A stretch of 12,463 nucleotides of DNA. Origin: Lachnospiraceae bacterium. GTDB lineage: Bacteria; Bacillota; Clostridia; Lachnospirales; Lachnospiraceae. Location of the stretch: the NCBI GenBank assembly GCA_009774155.1, contig VSNE01000042.1:1-12463 (forward strand), given 5' to 3'. The notes under the pieces were generated by a model. The model was not told the origin of the DNA and ran no database searches. It worked only from the letters and a program-made list of their open reading frames with translations. Both the position numbers and the translations under genes were made by a program. The stretch's first letter is position 1. Every line of letters begins with the position of its first letter. Below, piece by piece: positions 1 to 6,697 of the stretch.

Positions 1-2
1 GA

Positions 3-1598
3 CAGATAGTTACAGTGAATGAGAAGGATGAAATCTGTCAGGCGGTTGGGATTAAGAAAAACAAAATCGTATTTGTAGGAACCGATGAGGAAATCCGGCG
101 GATCATAGATGAAAAGACTAAAGTCATCGATCTGAAGGGGCGGACCATGTGTCCGGGATTTATTGACAGCCATTTCCATCCGATTCTGTCCGGCTTTATG
201 GGGGATGCCATTCTGGATGCCACATATCCGAAATGCAAAAGCATTGAGGATATTAAGGCGCTGATCCGGGAACGGGCAGAGATCACGCCCAAGGGAGGCT
301 GGATCAAGCTGTGGGGGTACGACAACAACAAACTGCTGGAAAAAAGACATGTGACGATTGAGGATCTGGACGAGGCGGCGCCCGAACATCCGGTACAATG
401 TATGAGAACCTGCGGGCATGTGTGTATTTACAACACTTTGGGCTTTGCAGCCGGAGATATTCATTCCCCGGCAGATGCGTCCCGCTTTGGAGAAGGAGAG
501 CTGGAGGTAGTCGACGGAAAGCTGACCGGGCTTACCAGAGACCTGACTGCATTCTATCTGTGGAGCAAGGTAACGTACACAGAGGACGAGCTGTACCGCG
601 CGCTGAAGAAATCCAATCACGAGCTGCTTGCAGGCGGCATCACCTCTGTCCATGACTGCGGGGAGTGCGATGCTCCGGCGTACAGTATCATGTACAAGGC
701 CGCAAAGAAGGGGTGGTTCAAGCCGAGACAGTTTATGATGCTGCACAGTATTTTCGGGAAGCCGTTTTCCAAAGCGGATAATGAGCATTTTTTGAAACTG
801 GGATTCCATACGGGACTTGGAGACGAGCATTTTCGGATAGGAAGCTGCAAGTTTATGGTGGACGGCGGAAGCAGCGGCCCGACTATGGCAACGAGGGAGC
901 CGTACAGCCATGATCCGTCCCTGCCGAGAATTTTATCCTGGGAAAGAGAAGAGGTTGCAGAGTATATCGACGAAATTAATGCCCATGATTGTCAGGCAAC
1001 TGCACATGCAGAGGGGGATCTTGCCGTTGAATTCATGGTGGAGGGCTTTGAGAAAGCCCTGAGGAATCACTACCGCGCCCCTGAAGAACACAGACACAGG
1101 ATCGAACACTGTGTCATTGTGGATGAGGATCTGATTCAGCGGATGAAGAAGATGGGCATCATTCCGGTGGCGAATACGCATTTTATGCCGCTGAACGGAA
1201 GCGATTATCACAGATATTTTGGAGACAGGATCAACTATTTTTTTGCTCTCAGAAGTTTTATCGATGCGGGACTCCGGCCGGTGATCGGATGCGATGCTCC
1301 CACGGCAACCTGTGAGGCGGTCAGGGGACTGGACGGAGCAGTGAACCGGGTTGACAGAAAGACGGGGGAGGTATGCGGCCCGGGCCAGAGAATTTCCATG
1401 CTGGAGGCCATCCGCTGCTATACGATCAACGGAGCTTACGCAAGCTTTGAGGATGACATCAAGGGCAGCATCGAGGTGGGGAAGCTGGCAGACTTTACAA
1501 TCTTCTCCGAGGATATTCTGAATATGGAACCGATGAACATCGTGAATGTAAAAGTAGATTATACGATTATTGACGGAGAAATCTGTTATGAGCGGTAA
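3..1598 (+). CDS. YtcJ-type metal-dependent amidohydrolase (5' partial)
   Basis: Cytoplasmic hydrolase of the amidohydrolase superfamily, Amidohydro_3/YtcJ-like group, whose known members cleave C-N bonds in amides, formamides or related compounds. Counting from the GTG at 15, the N-terminal HxH metal motif is H53/H55 (in GFIDSHFHP), followed by K279 in KFMVDGG, H331 in TAHAEGD, H365 in HRIEHC and D427 in GCDAP. These are the expected metal-ligand and catalytic positions. The C-terminus carries the usual KGSIEVGKLADFTIFS beta-sandwich return. The reading frame is open to the window edge, and the codons before 15 read QIVT, the usual start of the N-terminal beta strand. The true start is therefore upstream and the GTG at 15 is internal. 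Visible length is about 531 residues, close to full family length. It is followed after 21 bp by yhdT and panF, so it probably acts on the imported solute. The substrate is unknown. Confidence 0.88.
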   Translation, partial: QIVTVNEKDEICQAVGIKKNKIVFVGTDEEIRRIIDEKTKVIDLKGRTMCPGFIDSHFHPILSGFMGDAILDATYPKCKSIEDIKALIRERAEITPKGGWIKLWGYDNNKLLEKRHVTIEDLDEAAPEHPVQCMRTCGHVCIYNTLGFAAGDIHSPADASRFGEGELEVVDGKLTGLTRDLTAFYLWSKVTYTEDELYRALKKSNHELLAGGITSVHDCGECDAPAYSIMYKAAKKGWFKPRQFMMLHSIFGKPFSKADNEHFLKLGFHTGLGDEHFRIGSCKFMVDGGSSGPTMATREPYSHDPSLPRILSWEREEVAEYIDEINAHDCQATAHAEGDLAVEFMVEGFEKALRNHYRAPEEHRHRIEHCVIVDEDLIQRMKKMGIIPVANTHFMPLNGSDYHRYFGDRINYFFALRSFIDAGLRPVIGCDAPTATCEAVRGLDGAVNRVDRKTGEVCGPGQRISMLEAIRCYTINGAYASFEDDIKGSIEVGKLADFTIFSEDILNMEPMNIVNVKVDYTIIDGEICYER

Positions 1599-1604
1599 TG
1601 TATA

Positions 1605-1611
1605 AAGGAGG
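1605..1611 (+). promoter_or_regulatory. Ribosome binding site of yhdT
   Basis: AAGGAGG lies 8 nt before the TTG at 1620. This strong site decides the TTG start over the in-frame ATG at 1656, which has only a weak purine stretch before it. Confidence 0.7.
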
Positions 1612-1619
1612 AAGGGAAA

Positions 1620-1895
1620 TTGAAGAAACTAACTTATAAAGAAAAGTTTATTCAGATGAATAAAGAAGCAAAAGCAACCTGGATTGTCGCGGCGATCTGC
1701 TTCCTTGTATGGCTTGCAGGCGGGTTTGGAGTATATATGACGGCGGGCAACGCATGGACTATCTGCAGAATGCCGGCATGGTTTGTCCTGGGAAGCTTCG
1801 GCTCCTGGTTTGCAGCAATCATAGGGGTAGTTTATCTGGTGAAGTATGTGTTTGTGGATTTTGACCTGGATGAAGAAGAGGAGGGAGAAGAATAA
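1620..1895 (+). CDS. yhdT: YhdT/DUF997 family small membrane protein
   Basis: A 91-residue inner-membrane protein of the YhdT (DUF997) family, which is encoded next to panF in Escherichia coli as well. There is a short amphipathic N-terminus with the family-like NKEAK segment (residues 14-18), a first transmembrane helix at about 19-41, a second at about 54-78, and an acidic tail at 80-91 (DFDLDEEEEGEE). The start is TTG, chosen for the AAGGAGG site just upstream. The stop codon overlaps the ATG of the symporter gene by one base (TAATG), and the Glu codons of the tail contain the AGGAGGG (1879-1885) that serves as the downstream ribosome binding site. This indicates tight translational coupling. 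The molecular role is not established. From the constant pairing with PanF-type carriers I infer an accessory subunit or assembly factor of the symporter. Confidence 0.85.
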   Translation: MKKLTYKEKFIQMNKEAKATWIVAAICFLVWLAGGFGVYMTAGNAWTICRMPAWFVLGSFGSWFAAIIGVVYLVKYVFVDFDLDEEEEGEE

Positions 1896-3400
1896 TGGAT
1901 GCAGTAATGAGAATGGCGCCGGTTGCGGTATTTTTTGTTGCTTTGATGGCAATGGGTTTTTATATCCAGAGAAAATCTGCGGATGCGGCTGCAAAGGATT
2001 TCTCCAATGAGTATTTCATCGGAGGCCGGAGCCTTGGAGGGTTTGTGCTTGCGATGACGCTGGTTGCAACCTACAGCTCGGTCAGCTCCTTCTTAAGCGG
2101 CGCAGGAAAAGCATGGGAGACCGGATTTGGCTGGGTGTATTATGCAACCTCGCAGATTGTAGCGGCGTTCCTGGTATTGGGGGTTCTGGGAAAGAAGATG
2201 GCAATCATCGGAAGAAAGACCAACGCAGTAACGGTGATCGACGTGCTCCGCGCCAGATACAAATCGAATCTTCTAGCAAATGTCTGTGCGATTGTAATTG
2301 TAGTATTTTTTACGACCTCCATGTTAAGCCAGTTTATCGGAGGCGCTCAGTTGTTTGCCCAGTGTACAGGGGTAAGCTATGTGACCGGTCTGGTTATCTT
2401 CTCGGTTGTCGTAATTCTTTATACGACGGTCGGAGGCTTTAACGCGGTTGCGCTTACCGATACGGCATGCGCCATTGTCATGGTGGTAGGCACCATTCTT
2501 CTGACCATCAGCGTTATCACAAAGGGCGGCGGGCTTGAAAACATAATGGCAAATATTACGGCAGCCTCCGCACAGGCGGCGGCTACCGGCGAGGGAATGG
2601 ATCTGCTGGACCCAAGAGCAAGCGGAAATATTCCGTTCCAGCTCTATCTGACCCAGTGGATGCTTTGCGGAATTACTACCATCGGCCTTCCTCAGTCGCA
2701 GGTCCGCTGTCTTGGATATAAAGATACAAAATCCGTACACAGAGCAATGATCTATGGTACGATAGTTGTAGGTATCATGATGATCGGTATTCATCTGGTA
2801 GGAACCTTGTCCAGAGGAATTCTTCCGACTATTGAAGGCTCTACGGATACTCTGATTCCGGTCGTGATTGTAAAATATATGATGCCTGTACTGGGCGGCG
2901 TAACGATCATCGGACCCTTAGCTGCCACCATGTCTACGATTTCTTCCCTTCTGATTGCAGGCTCTTCCGCAATTATCAAGGATATGTATCTGCATTATAA
3001 GGAAGAGAAAAAGGAAGAGATCAATCAGAAAACCGTTGCAAATATTTCCTTTGCGGTCACCGCAGTCATGGGTGTTGCGGCAGTGGTTATGGCAATCAAT
3101 CCGCCGGATCTGATTGTATGGATTAACATGTTCGCATTCGGAGGGCTTCAGACCACATTTTTCTGGAGCATGCTGTTTGGACTGTTCTGGAAAAAAGCAA
3201 ATACCGCCGGGGCGCTGTTCAGTATCATAGGCGGTCTGGGCGCGTACTGTGTCACCATGGCGCTGGGAATCAAGATTGGTTCCTTCCACAATATTATCAT
3301 CGGTATGGGCGTAGGGCTTATCCTGTTCGTTATCGGAAATTACTTTGGCAAGCCGATGGATGACAAGACCGGAAGGCTGTTCTTCCCGGAAAAATATTAG
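1895..3400 (+). CDS. panF: PanF-type sodium/solute symporter (SSS family)
   Basis: A 501-residue integral membrane carrier of the sodium:solute symporter family with about 12-13 hydrophobic helices; E. coli PanF is of similar length. PanF-like hallmarks are NEYFIGGRSLGGFVLAMTL at residues 38-56, followed by TYSSVSSFLSGAG, QFIGGAQLF, the GLPQSQVRCLGYKDTKSVHR loop starting at 264, MSTISSLLIAGSSAIIKDMYL and WINMFAFGGLQTTFFW. It is expected to import pantothenate or a related organic acid with Na+. Pairing with an upstream yhdT gene supports the PanF assignment. However, the adjacent amidohydrolase leaves room for a different substrate, so the symbol reflects family rather than proven transport of pantothenate. 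The ATG at 1895 overlaps the yhdT stop and has AGGAGGG 9 nt upstream. Confidence 0.86.
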   Translation: MDAVMRMAPVAVFFVALMAMGFYIQRKSADAAAKDFSNEYFIGGRSLGGFVLAMTLVATYSSVSSFLSGAGKAWETGFGWVYYATSQIVAAFLVLGVLGKKMAIIGRKTNAVTVIDVLRARYKSNLLANVCAIVIVVFFTTSMLSQFIGGAQLFAQCTGVSYVTGLVIFSVVVILYTTVGGFNAVALTDTACAIVMVVGTILLTISVITKGGGLENIMANITAASAQAAATGEGMDLLDPRASGNIPFQLYLTQWMLCGITTIGLPQSQVRCLGYKDTKSVHRAMIYGTIVVGIMMIGIHLVGTLSRGILPTIEGSTDTLIPVVIVKYMMPVLGGVTIIGPLAATMSTISSLLIAGSSAIIKDMYLHYKEEKKEEINQKTVANISFAVTAVMGVAAVVMAINPPDLIVWINMFAFGGLQTTFFWSMLFGLFWKKANTAGALFSIIGGLGAYCVTMALGIKIGSFHNIIIGMGVGLILFVIGNYFGKPMDDKTGRLFFPEKY

Positions 3401-3427
3401 GAGTTTTTGAAGAGCAAAGGACATAAT

Positions 3428-4318
3428 ATGAAAAAAATAAGTTCGTTATTAATAATATTTTCCGGAATTTTATGGGGAAGTATGGGAATATTTGTCCGGC
3501 AATTCAATGCAAACGGGCTTGCTTCCATGGAAGTATCAGGAATCCGTTCCTTCGGCGCAGGTCTGCTGATCACGGTAGCTCTCTTCCTGTATAAAAGAGA
3601 TCTGCTGAAAATCCGTCTGAAGGATCTGTGGATATTTCTTGGGAGCGGGCTGCTCAGTGTTCTTTGTTTTAACTATTGTTACTTTAAGACAATCAGCCTG
3701 ACTTCTATGGCGGCTGCCGGGGTGCTTCTTTATACCTCTCCGATTATTGTTATGCTGCTGTCCGTGCTGATCTTCCATGAAAAGCTTACGCTGTCAAAGC
3801 TTTTGGCGCTGGCCGTTTCTTTCACGGGCTGCGTGCTGGTGTCGGGAATAATCGGAGGACAGGCCGCGGTGACGCCGGAAGGCTTTATAACCGGCCTGGG
3901 AGCCGGGCTTGCCTATGCGCTGTATACGATTTTCAGCCGGTTCGGACTGGAGAGGGGATATCATTCTTTGACAATCGTGGCATATACTTTTATGATTGCA
4001 GGAATCGGAATCCTGCCGCTGTGCGACACGGATGCCATTGCGCAGGTTTTGAGCAAAGATGTCAGGCTGTGTCTGCTGGCGGCTGTGTTTGCGGCAGTCA
4101 GCACGGCTGCGCCGTATTTTCTGTATACGATTGCGCTTGGCTATACAGAATCAGGCAAGGCGGCGATCATGGCATCCACAGAGCCGGTTGCGGCGGCTGT
4201 CTTCGGGGTAGTTTTGTTCCGTGAAAGGATGACGGCAAATGTTCTGCTTGGCATCGTCTGCGTATTAATTTCTCTTCTCATCTTAAACATAAAATTATCT
4301 GAAAAACGTTGTACATAA
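3428..4318 (+). CDS. EamA/DMT-superfamily permease
   Basis: A 296-residue inner-membrane transporter of the drug/metabolite transporter superfamily. It is built from two tandem EamA repeats with about ten transmembrane helices in total. The first repeat opens with the typical SGILWGSMGIFVRQF segment and contains MAAAGVLLYTSPIIVMLLS. The second contains GLGAGLAYALYTIFSRFG and ESGKAAIMASTEPVAAAVFGVVLFRE, the usual last-but-one helices. Family members export or import amino acids and other metabolites; the substrate cannot be inferred here. I choose the ATG at 3428, with AAAGGA 6 nt upstream, over the TTG at 3407, whose AGGAG is only 3 nt away. It lies 27 bp after panF with no terminator between, so it is probably the last gene of the same operon. 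Confidence 0.86.
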   Translation: MKKISSLLIIFSGILWGSMGIFVRQFNANGLASMEVSGIRSFGAGLLITVALFLYKRDLLKIRLKDLWIFLGSGLLSVLCFNYCYFKTISLTSMAAAGVLLYTSPIIVMLLSVLIFHEKLTLSKLLALAVSFTGCVLVSGIIGGQAAVTPEGFITGLGAGLAYALYTIFSRFGLERGYHSLTIVAYTFMIAGIGILPLCDTDAIAQVLSKDVRLCLLAAVFAAVSTAAPYFLYTIALGYTESGKAAIMASTEPVAAAVFGVVLFRERMTANVLLGIVCVLISLLILNIKLSEKRCT

Positions 4319-4338
4319 ATGCTGTAATAAAAAAGTGC

Positions 4339-4366
4339 TTGCATTTGCGGGGACTTGTGCTATACT
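4339..4366 (+). promoter_or_regulatory. Predicted sigma-A promoter of the rimP-nusA-infB operon
   Basis: The -35 box TTGCAT (4339-4344) is followed by a 16-bp spacer and the -10 box TATACT (4361-4366). A TG one base before the -10 box (4358-4359) makes it an extended -10 promoter. An A-rich stretch (AATAAAAAAG, 4326-4335) just upstream may act as an UP element. The predicted transcription start is near 4373, which gives a leader of about 90 nt before rimP. This is a match by eye and is not experimentally supported. Confidence 0.6.
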
Positions 4367-4394
4367 TAAGATAACTTAATACGTAGACTGAAGA

Positions 4395-4420
4395 AAGGGG
4401 TGGACAAAAGTCCGCTCCTT
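4395..4420 (+). promoter_or_regulatory. Stem-loop in the rimP leader
   Basis: The arms 4395-4405 (AAGGGGTGGAC) and 4410-4420 (GTCCGCTCCTT) pair over 11 bp, with two G-U wobbles, around an AAAA loop at 4406-4409. No run of T follows, so it is not a standard intrinsic terminator. It ends 40 nt before the rimP start codon. I have the impression that similar hairpins precede rimP in other Firmicutes. It could protect the mRNA 5' end, bind a regulator, or be half of an attenuator. Confidence 0.55.
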
Positions 4421-4445
4421 CTTATATGTAAGCGTAAAATAAAAA

Positions 4446-4453
4446 AAGGAGGA
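4446..4453 (+). promoter_or_regulatory. Ribosome binding site of rimP
   Basis: AAGGAGGA lies 7 nt before the TTG at 4461. It fixes that rare start codon as the beginning of rimP, because no suitable ATG is nearby. Confidence 0.75.
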
Positions 4454-4460
4454 TTCGCGT

Positions 4461-4928
4461 TTGGCAAAAAGAGAAGTATACGAACAGAAAACGGAAGCGC
4501 TTCTGCTCCCAATGATGGAGGAACATCATTTCGAGCTTGTGGATGTGGAGTTTGTCAAAGAGGCAGGAACCTGGTACTTACGCGCTTATATTGACAAACC
4601 GGGAGGAATCACGATTGACGACTGCGAGGCTGTCAGCCGGAAATTGTCAGATTTGCTGGATGAAAAGGACTTCATTGAGGAAGCTTATATTCTGGAAGTA
4701 AGCTCTCCGGGACTTGGACGGCCTCTGAAGAAAGACAAAGACCTTGAAAGAAGCCTGGGTGAATCTGTGGAGGTAAAGCTGTTCAGAGCACTGGATAAAC
4801 AGAAGGAATTCAGCGGGATTCTGAAGTCCTGGGATAAAGACACCGTGACTTTGGAATTTGAAGACAAAGCCGGGTTGACAATTGAGAGAGCCAACATTGC
4901 CCTGATTCGTCTGGCATTTGATTTTTAA
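4461..4928 (+). CDS. rimP: Ribosome maturation factor RimP
   Basis: A 155-residue cytoplasmic protein that binds the 30S ribosomal subunit during late maturation, equivalent to B. subtilis YlxS. The N-terminal alpha/beta domain covers about residues 1-85 and ends in the family signature YILEVSSPGLGRPLKKDKDL (76-95). An SH3-like C-terminal domain follows (about 96-155), with GILKSWDKDTVTLEFE. Length is normal for the family. The start is TTG, which aligns with the expected N-terminus and has a strong ribosome binding site. It is the first gene of the operon; nusA follows after 17 bp, and its AAGGAGG site (4927-4933) overlaps the rimP stop codon. Confidence 0.95.
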   Translation: MAKREVYEQKTEALLLPMMEEHHFELVDVEFVKEAGTWYLRAYIDKPGGITIDDCEAVSRKLSDLLDEKDFIEEAYILEVSSPGLGRPLKKDKDLERSLGESVEVKLFRALDKQKEFSGILKSWDKDTVTLEFEDKAGLTIERANIALIRLAFDF

Positions 4929-4945
4929 GGAGGAAAAGACAGGAA

Positions 4946-6097
4946 ATGAACAATGAATTAAAGATGGCATTGGAGATTTTGGAAAAAGAAAAGGATATCA
5001 GCAAAGAAGTTATGCTGGATGCCATTGAGAATTCGCTGATAACTGCATGTAAGGGTCATTTTGGAAAGGATACCGATAATTTCCGGGTAGTGATCGATCA
5101 TGACACCTATGACTTTCATGTCTATGCGGAAAAAACTGTTGTGGAGCAGGTGGAGAACGATGTGACGGAGATCAGCCTGGCCTGCGCAAAACTGATCGAC
5201 AGCAAGTACGAGCTGGGAGATATTGTAAACGAGGAGATTAAATCCAAGGAATTCGGGCGTATCACGACTCAGAATGCAAGAAATGTAATCCTTCAGAAAA
5301 TCCGCGAGGAAGAGCGCAAGGTGCTGTTTAATCAGTATTACAGCAAGGAAAAGGATGTGGTTACCGGTGTGGTGCAGCGTTATATCGGTAAGAATGTGAG
5401 TGTGAATCTGGGTAAGGTTGACGCTATCCTGAATGAAAATGAGATGGTTAAGGGCGAGGCGTTTATGCCGACAGAGCGCATAAAGGTCTATATCCTGGAG
5501 GTAAAGGATACGACAAAGGGACCGAGAATTCTGGTATCCAGAACCCATCCGGAGCTGGTAAAGCGTTTGTTTGAATCTGAAGTCACAGAGGTTAGGGACG
5601 GCATTGTGGAAATCAAGAGTATTGCCCGGGAGGCAGGCTCCAGAACGAAGATTGCCGTATGGTCCAATGATCCGGACGTGGACCCGGTAGGAGCGTGCGT
5701 AGGTATGAACGGCGCCCGTGTAAATTCCATCGTCAATGAATTGCGGGGAGAAAAGATAGATATTATAAACTGGAATGAGAATCCGGCTCTTCTGATTGAA
5801 AATGCGCTAAGTCCGGCTAAGGTGGTAGTCGTTCTGGCAGACCCGGAGGAGAAGACGGCCAAGGTAGTCGTTCCGGACTATCAGCTTTCCCTGGCAATCG
5901 GCAAGGAAGGCCAGAACGCGAGGCTGGCGGCCCGTCTGACGGGATTTAAGATTGATATCAAGAGCGAGAGCCAGGCAAATGCCATAGAGGGATTCTATGA
6001 CGGGTTTTATGAGGATGAAGACGATGAGTACGAGATAGAGTATGAGGATGAGAATGCTTACTCCGGGGAGAATGAACAGCAAGGAGCGATAGATTGA
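4946..6097 (+). CDS. nusA: Transcription termination/antitermination factor NusA
   Basis: A 383-residue RNA polymerase-associated factor that modulates pausing, intrinsic termination and antitermination. Domains in order are the RNAP-binding N-terminal domain (about 1-125), an S1 RNA-binding domain (about 130-200, with VTGVVQRYIGKNVSVNLG), KH1 with DPVGACVG at 246-253, KH2 with VVVPDYQLSLAIGKEGQNAR (GKEG at 319-322), and a strongly acidic tail from about residue 350 (FYEDEDDEYEIEYEDENAY). The C-terminal AR repeats of E. coli NusA are absent, as is usual in Firmicutes. The ATG has AAGGAGG 12 nt upstream, a slightly long spacing. The stop overlaps the ylxR start by 4 nt. Confidence 0.97.
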   Translation: MNNELKMALEILEKEKDISKEVMLDAIENSLITACKGHFGKDTDNFRVVIDHDTYDFHVYAEKTVVEQVENDVTEISLACAKLIDSKYELGDIVNEEIKSKEFGRITTQNARNVILQKIREEERKVLFNQYYSKEKDVVTGVVQRYIGKNVSVNLGKVDAILNENEMVKGEAFMPTERIKVYILEVKDTTKGPRILVSRTHPELVKRLFESEVTEVRDGIVEIKSIAREAGSRTKIAVWSNDPDVDPVGACVGMNGARVNSIVNELRGEKIDIINWNENPALLIENALSPAKVVVVLADPEEKTAKVVVPDYQLSLAIGKEGQNARLAARLTGFKIDIKSESQANAIEGFYDGFYEDEDDEYEIEYEDENAYSGENEQQGAID

Positions 6098-6372
6098 GCA
6101 CAGTAAAAAAGGTTCCGATGCGTCAGTGCGTCGGCTGCGGTGAGATGAAAAGCAAAAAGGAAATGATGCGCATCCTCCGGACAACGGAGAATGAGATTAT
6201 TCTGGATAAGACCGGAAAGAAGAACGGCAGGGGAGCGTATATTTGCAGCAGTCCGGAGTGTTTAAAAAAAGCAGTAAAATCCAAAGGGCTGGAGAGGGCG
6301 TTGAAGACAGCTGTTTCTGCAGAGGTCTATGAGGGCCTGGAAAGGGAGATCGGGAAATTTGCAGAGGAATAA
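6094..6372 (+). CDS. rnpM: YlxR/RnpM family RNA-binding protein
   Basis: A 92-residue protein of the YlxR family (DUF448). The B. subtilis homologue has been described as RnpM, an RNA-binding modulator of RNase P. Visible hallmarks are MRQCVGCG with CxxC at residues 12-15, the GRGAYIC motif at 45-51, and a second cysteine pair, C51 and C56. These may form a zinc-type or structural cluster, although not all family members keep the cysteines. The start is TTG with AAGGAG (6081-6086) 7 nt upstream inside the end of nusA, and the TTGA overlap couples it to nusA. It overlaps the following ylxQ by 14 nt. Confidence 0.92.
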   Translation: MSTVKKVPMRQCVGCGEMKSKKEMMRILRTTENEIILDKTGKKNGRGAYICSSPECLKKAVKSKGLERALKTAVSAEVYEGLEREIGKFAEE

Positions 6373-6697
6373 AGTTCTGGCATATCTGGGATTGGCCACA
6401 AGAGCAGGCAAGTCCGTAAGCGGAGAATTCAGTGTTGAAAAATCTGTAAGGCAGCACAGGGCAAAGCTGGTCATTGTATCGGAAGATGCCTCTGAGAATT
6501 CAAAAAAAAATTTTCGCAATATTTGTACTTACTATGGGGTGCCGCTGTATTTTCTTGGAAGCAGAGAAGAACTGGGATTGGCCTGCGGAAAAGAAGTTCG
6601 GGTATCCGCAGCCATCGAGGATGAAGGGCTTGCCCGGGCGGCTGTCGGGAAGCTTAAGCAGGAATCAGGTATTGGAGGTAGTAAGTATGTCGAATAA
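6359..6697 (+). CDS. ylxQ: YlxQ, L7Ae-family RNA-binding protein
   Basis: A 112-residue protein of the L7Ae/L30e/S12e/Gadd45 family; such proteins bind kink-turn or related RNA structures. The hallmark is the N-terminal RNKVLAYLGLATRAGKSVSGE (residues 3-23), followed by AKLVIVSEDASENS and KEVRVSAAI near the end. I choose the TTG at 6359, which gives the family-typical N-terminus and has AGGGAG (6343-6348) 10 nt upstream. The ATG at 6329 would add ten residues unlike the family and a 44-nt overlap with ylxR. The gene contains a run of nine A at 6502-6510. It overlaps infB by 11 nt. Cellular role in Firmicutes is poorly defined. Confidence 0.9.
   Translation: MQRNKVLAYLGLATRAGKSVSGEFSVEKSVRQHRAKLVIVSEDASENSKKNFRNICTYYGVPLYFLGSREELGLACGKEVRVSAAIEDEGLARAAVGKLKQESGIGGSKYVE
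6674..6678 (+). promoter_or_regulatory. Ribosome binding site of infB
   Basis: GGAGG lies 8 nt before the ATG at 6687. It sets that ATG as the IF2 start, although the frame stays open upstream to 6474. Confidence 0.75.

Noticed and set aside
2324..3424. Minus-strand open frames over panF
   Set aside because: Antisense shadows of a well-supported membrane protein gene; no start signals and no family features.
4317..4346. AAATGC...GCATTT inverted repeat after the EamA gene as a terminator
   Set aside because: The stem is only 6 bp with an 18-nt loop, no T-run follows, and it overlaps the -35 box of the next promoter.
4395..4430. The rimP leader hairpin as an intrinsic terminator
   Set aside because: The stem is followed by CTTATATGTA rather than a T-run, and it lies inside the predicted leader.
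6474..6686. A 71-residue N-terminal extension of IF2
   Set aside because: The codons overlap ylxQ in another frame, the peptide has no IF2-like features, and the ATG at 6687 has a good ribosome binding site and the canonical N-terminus.
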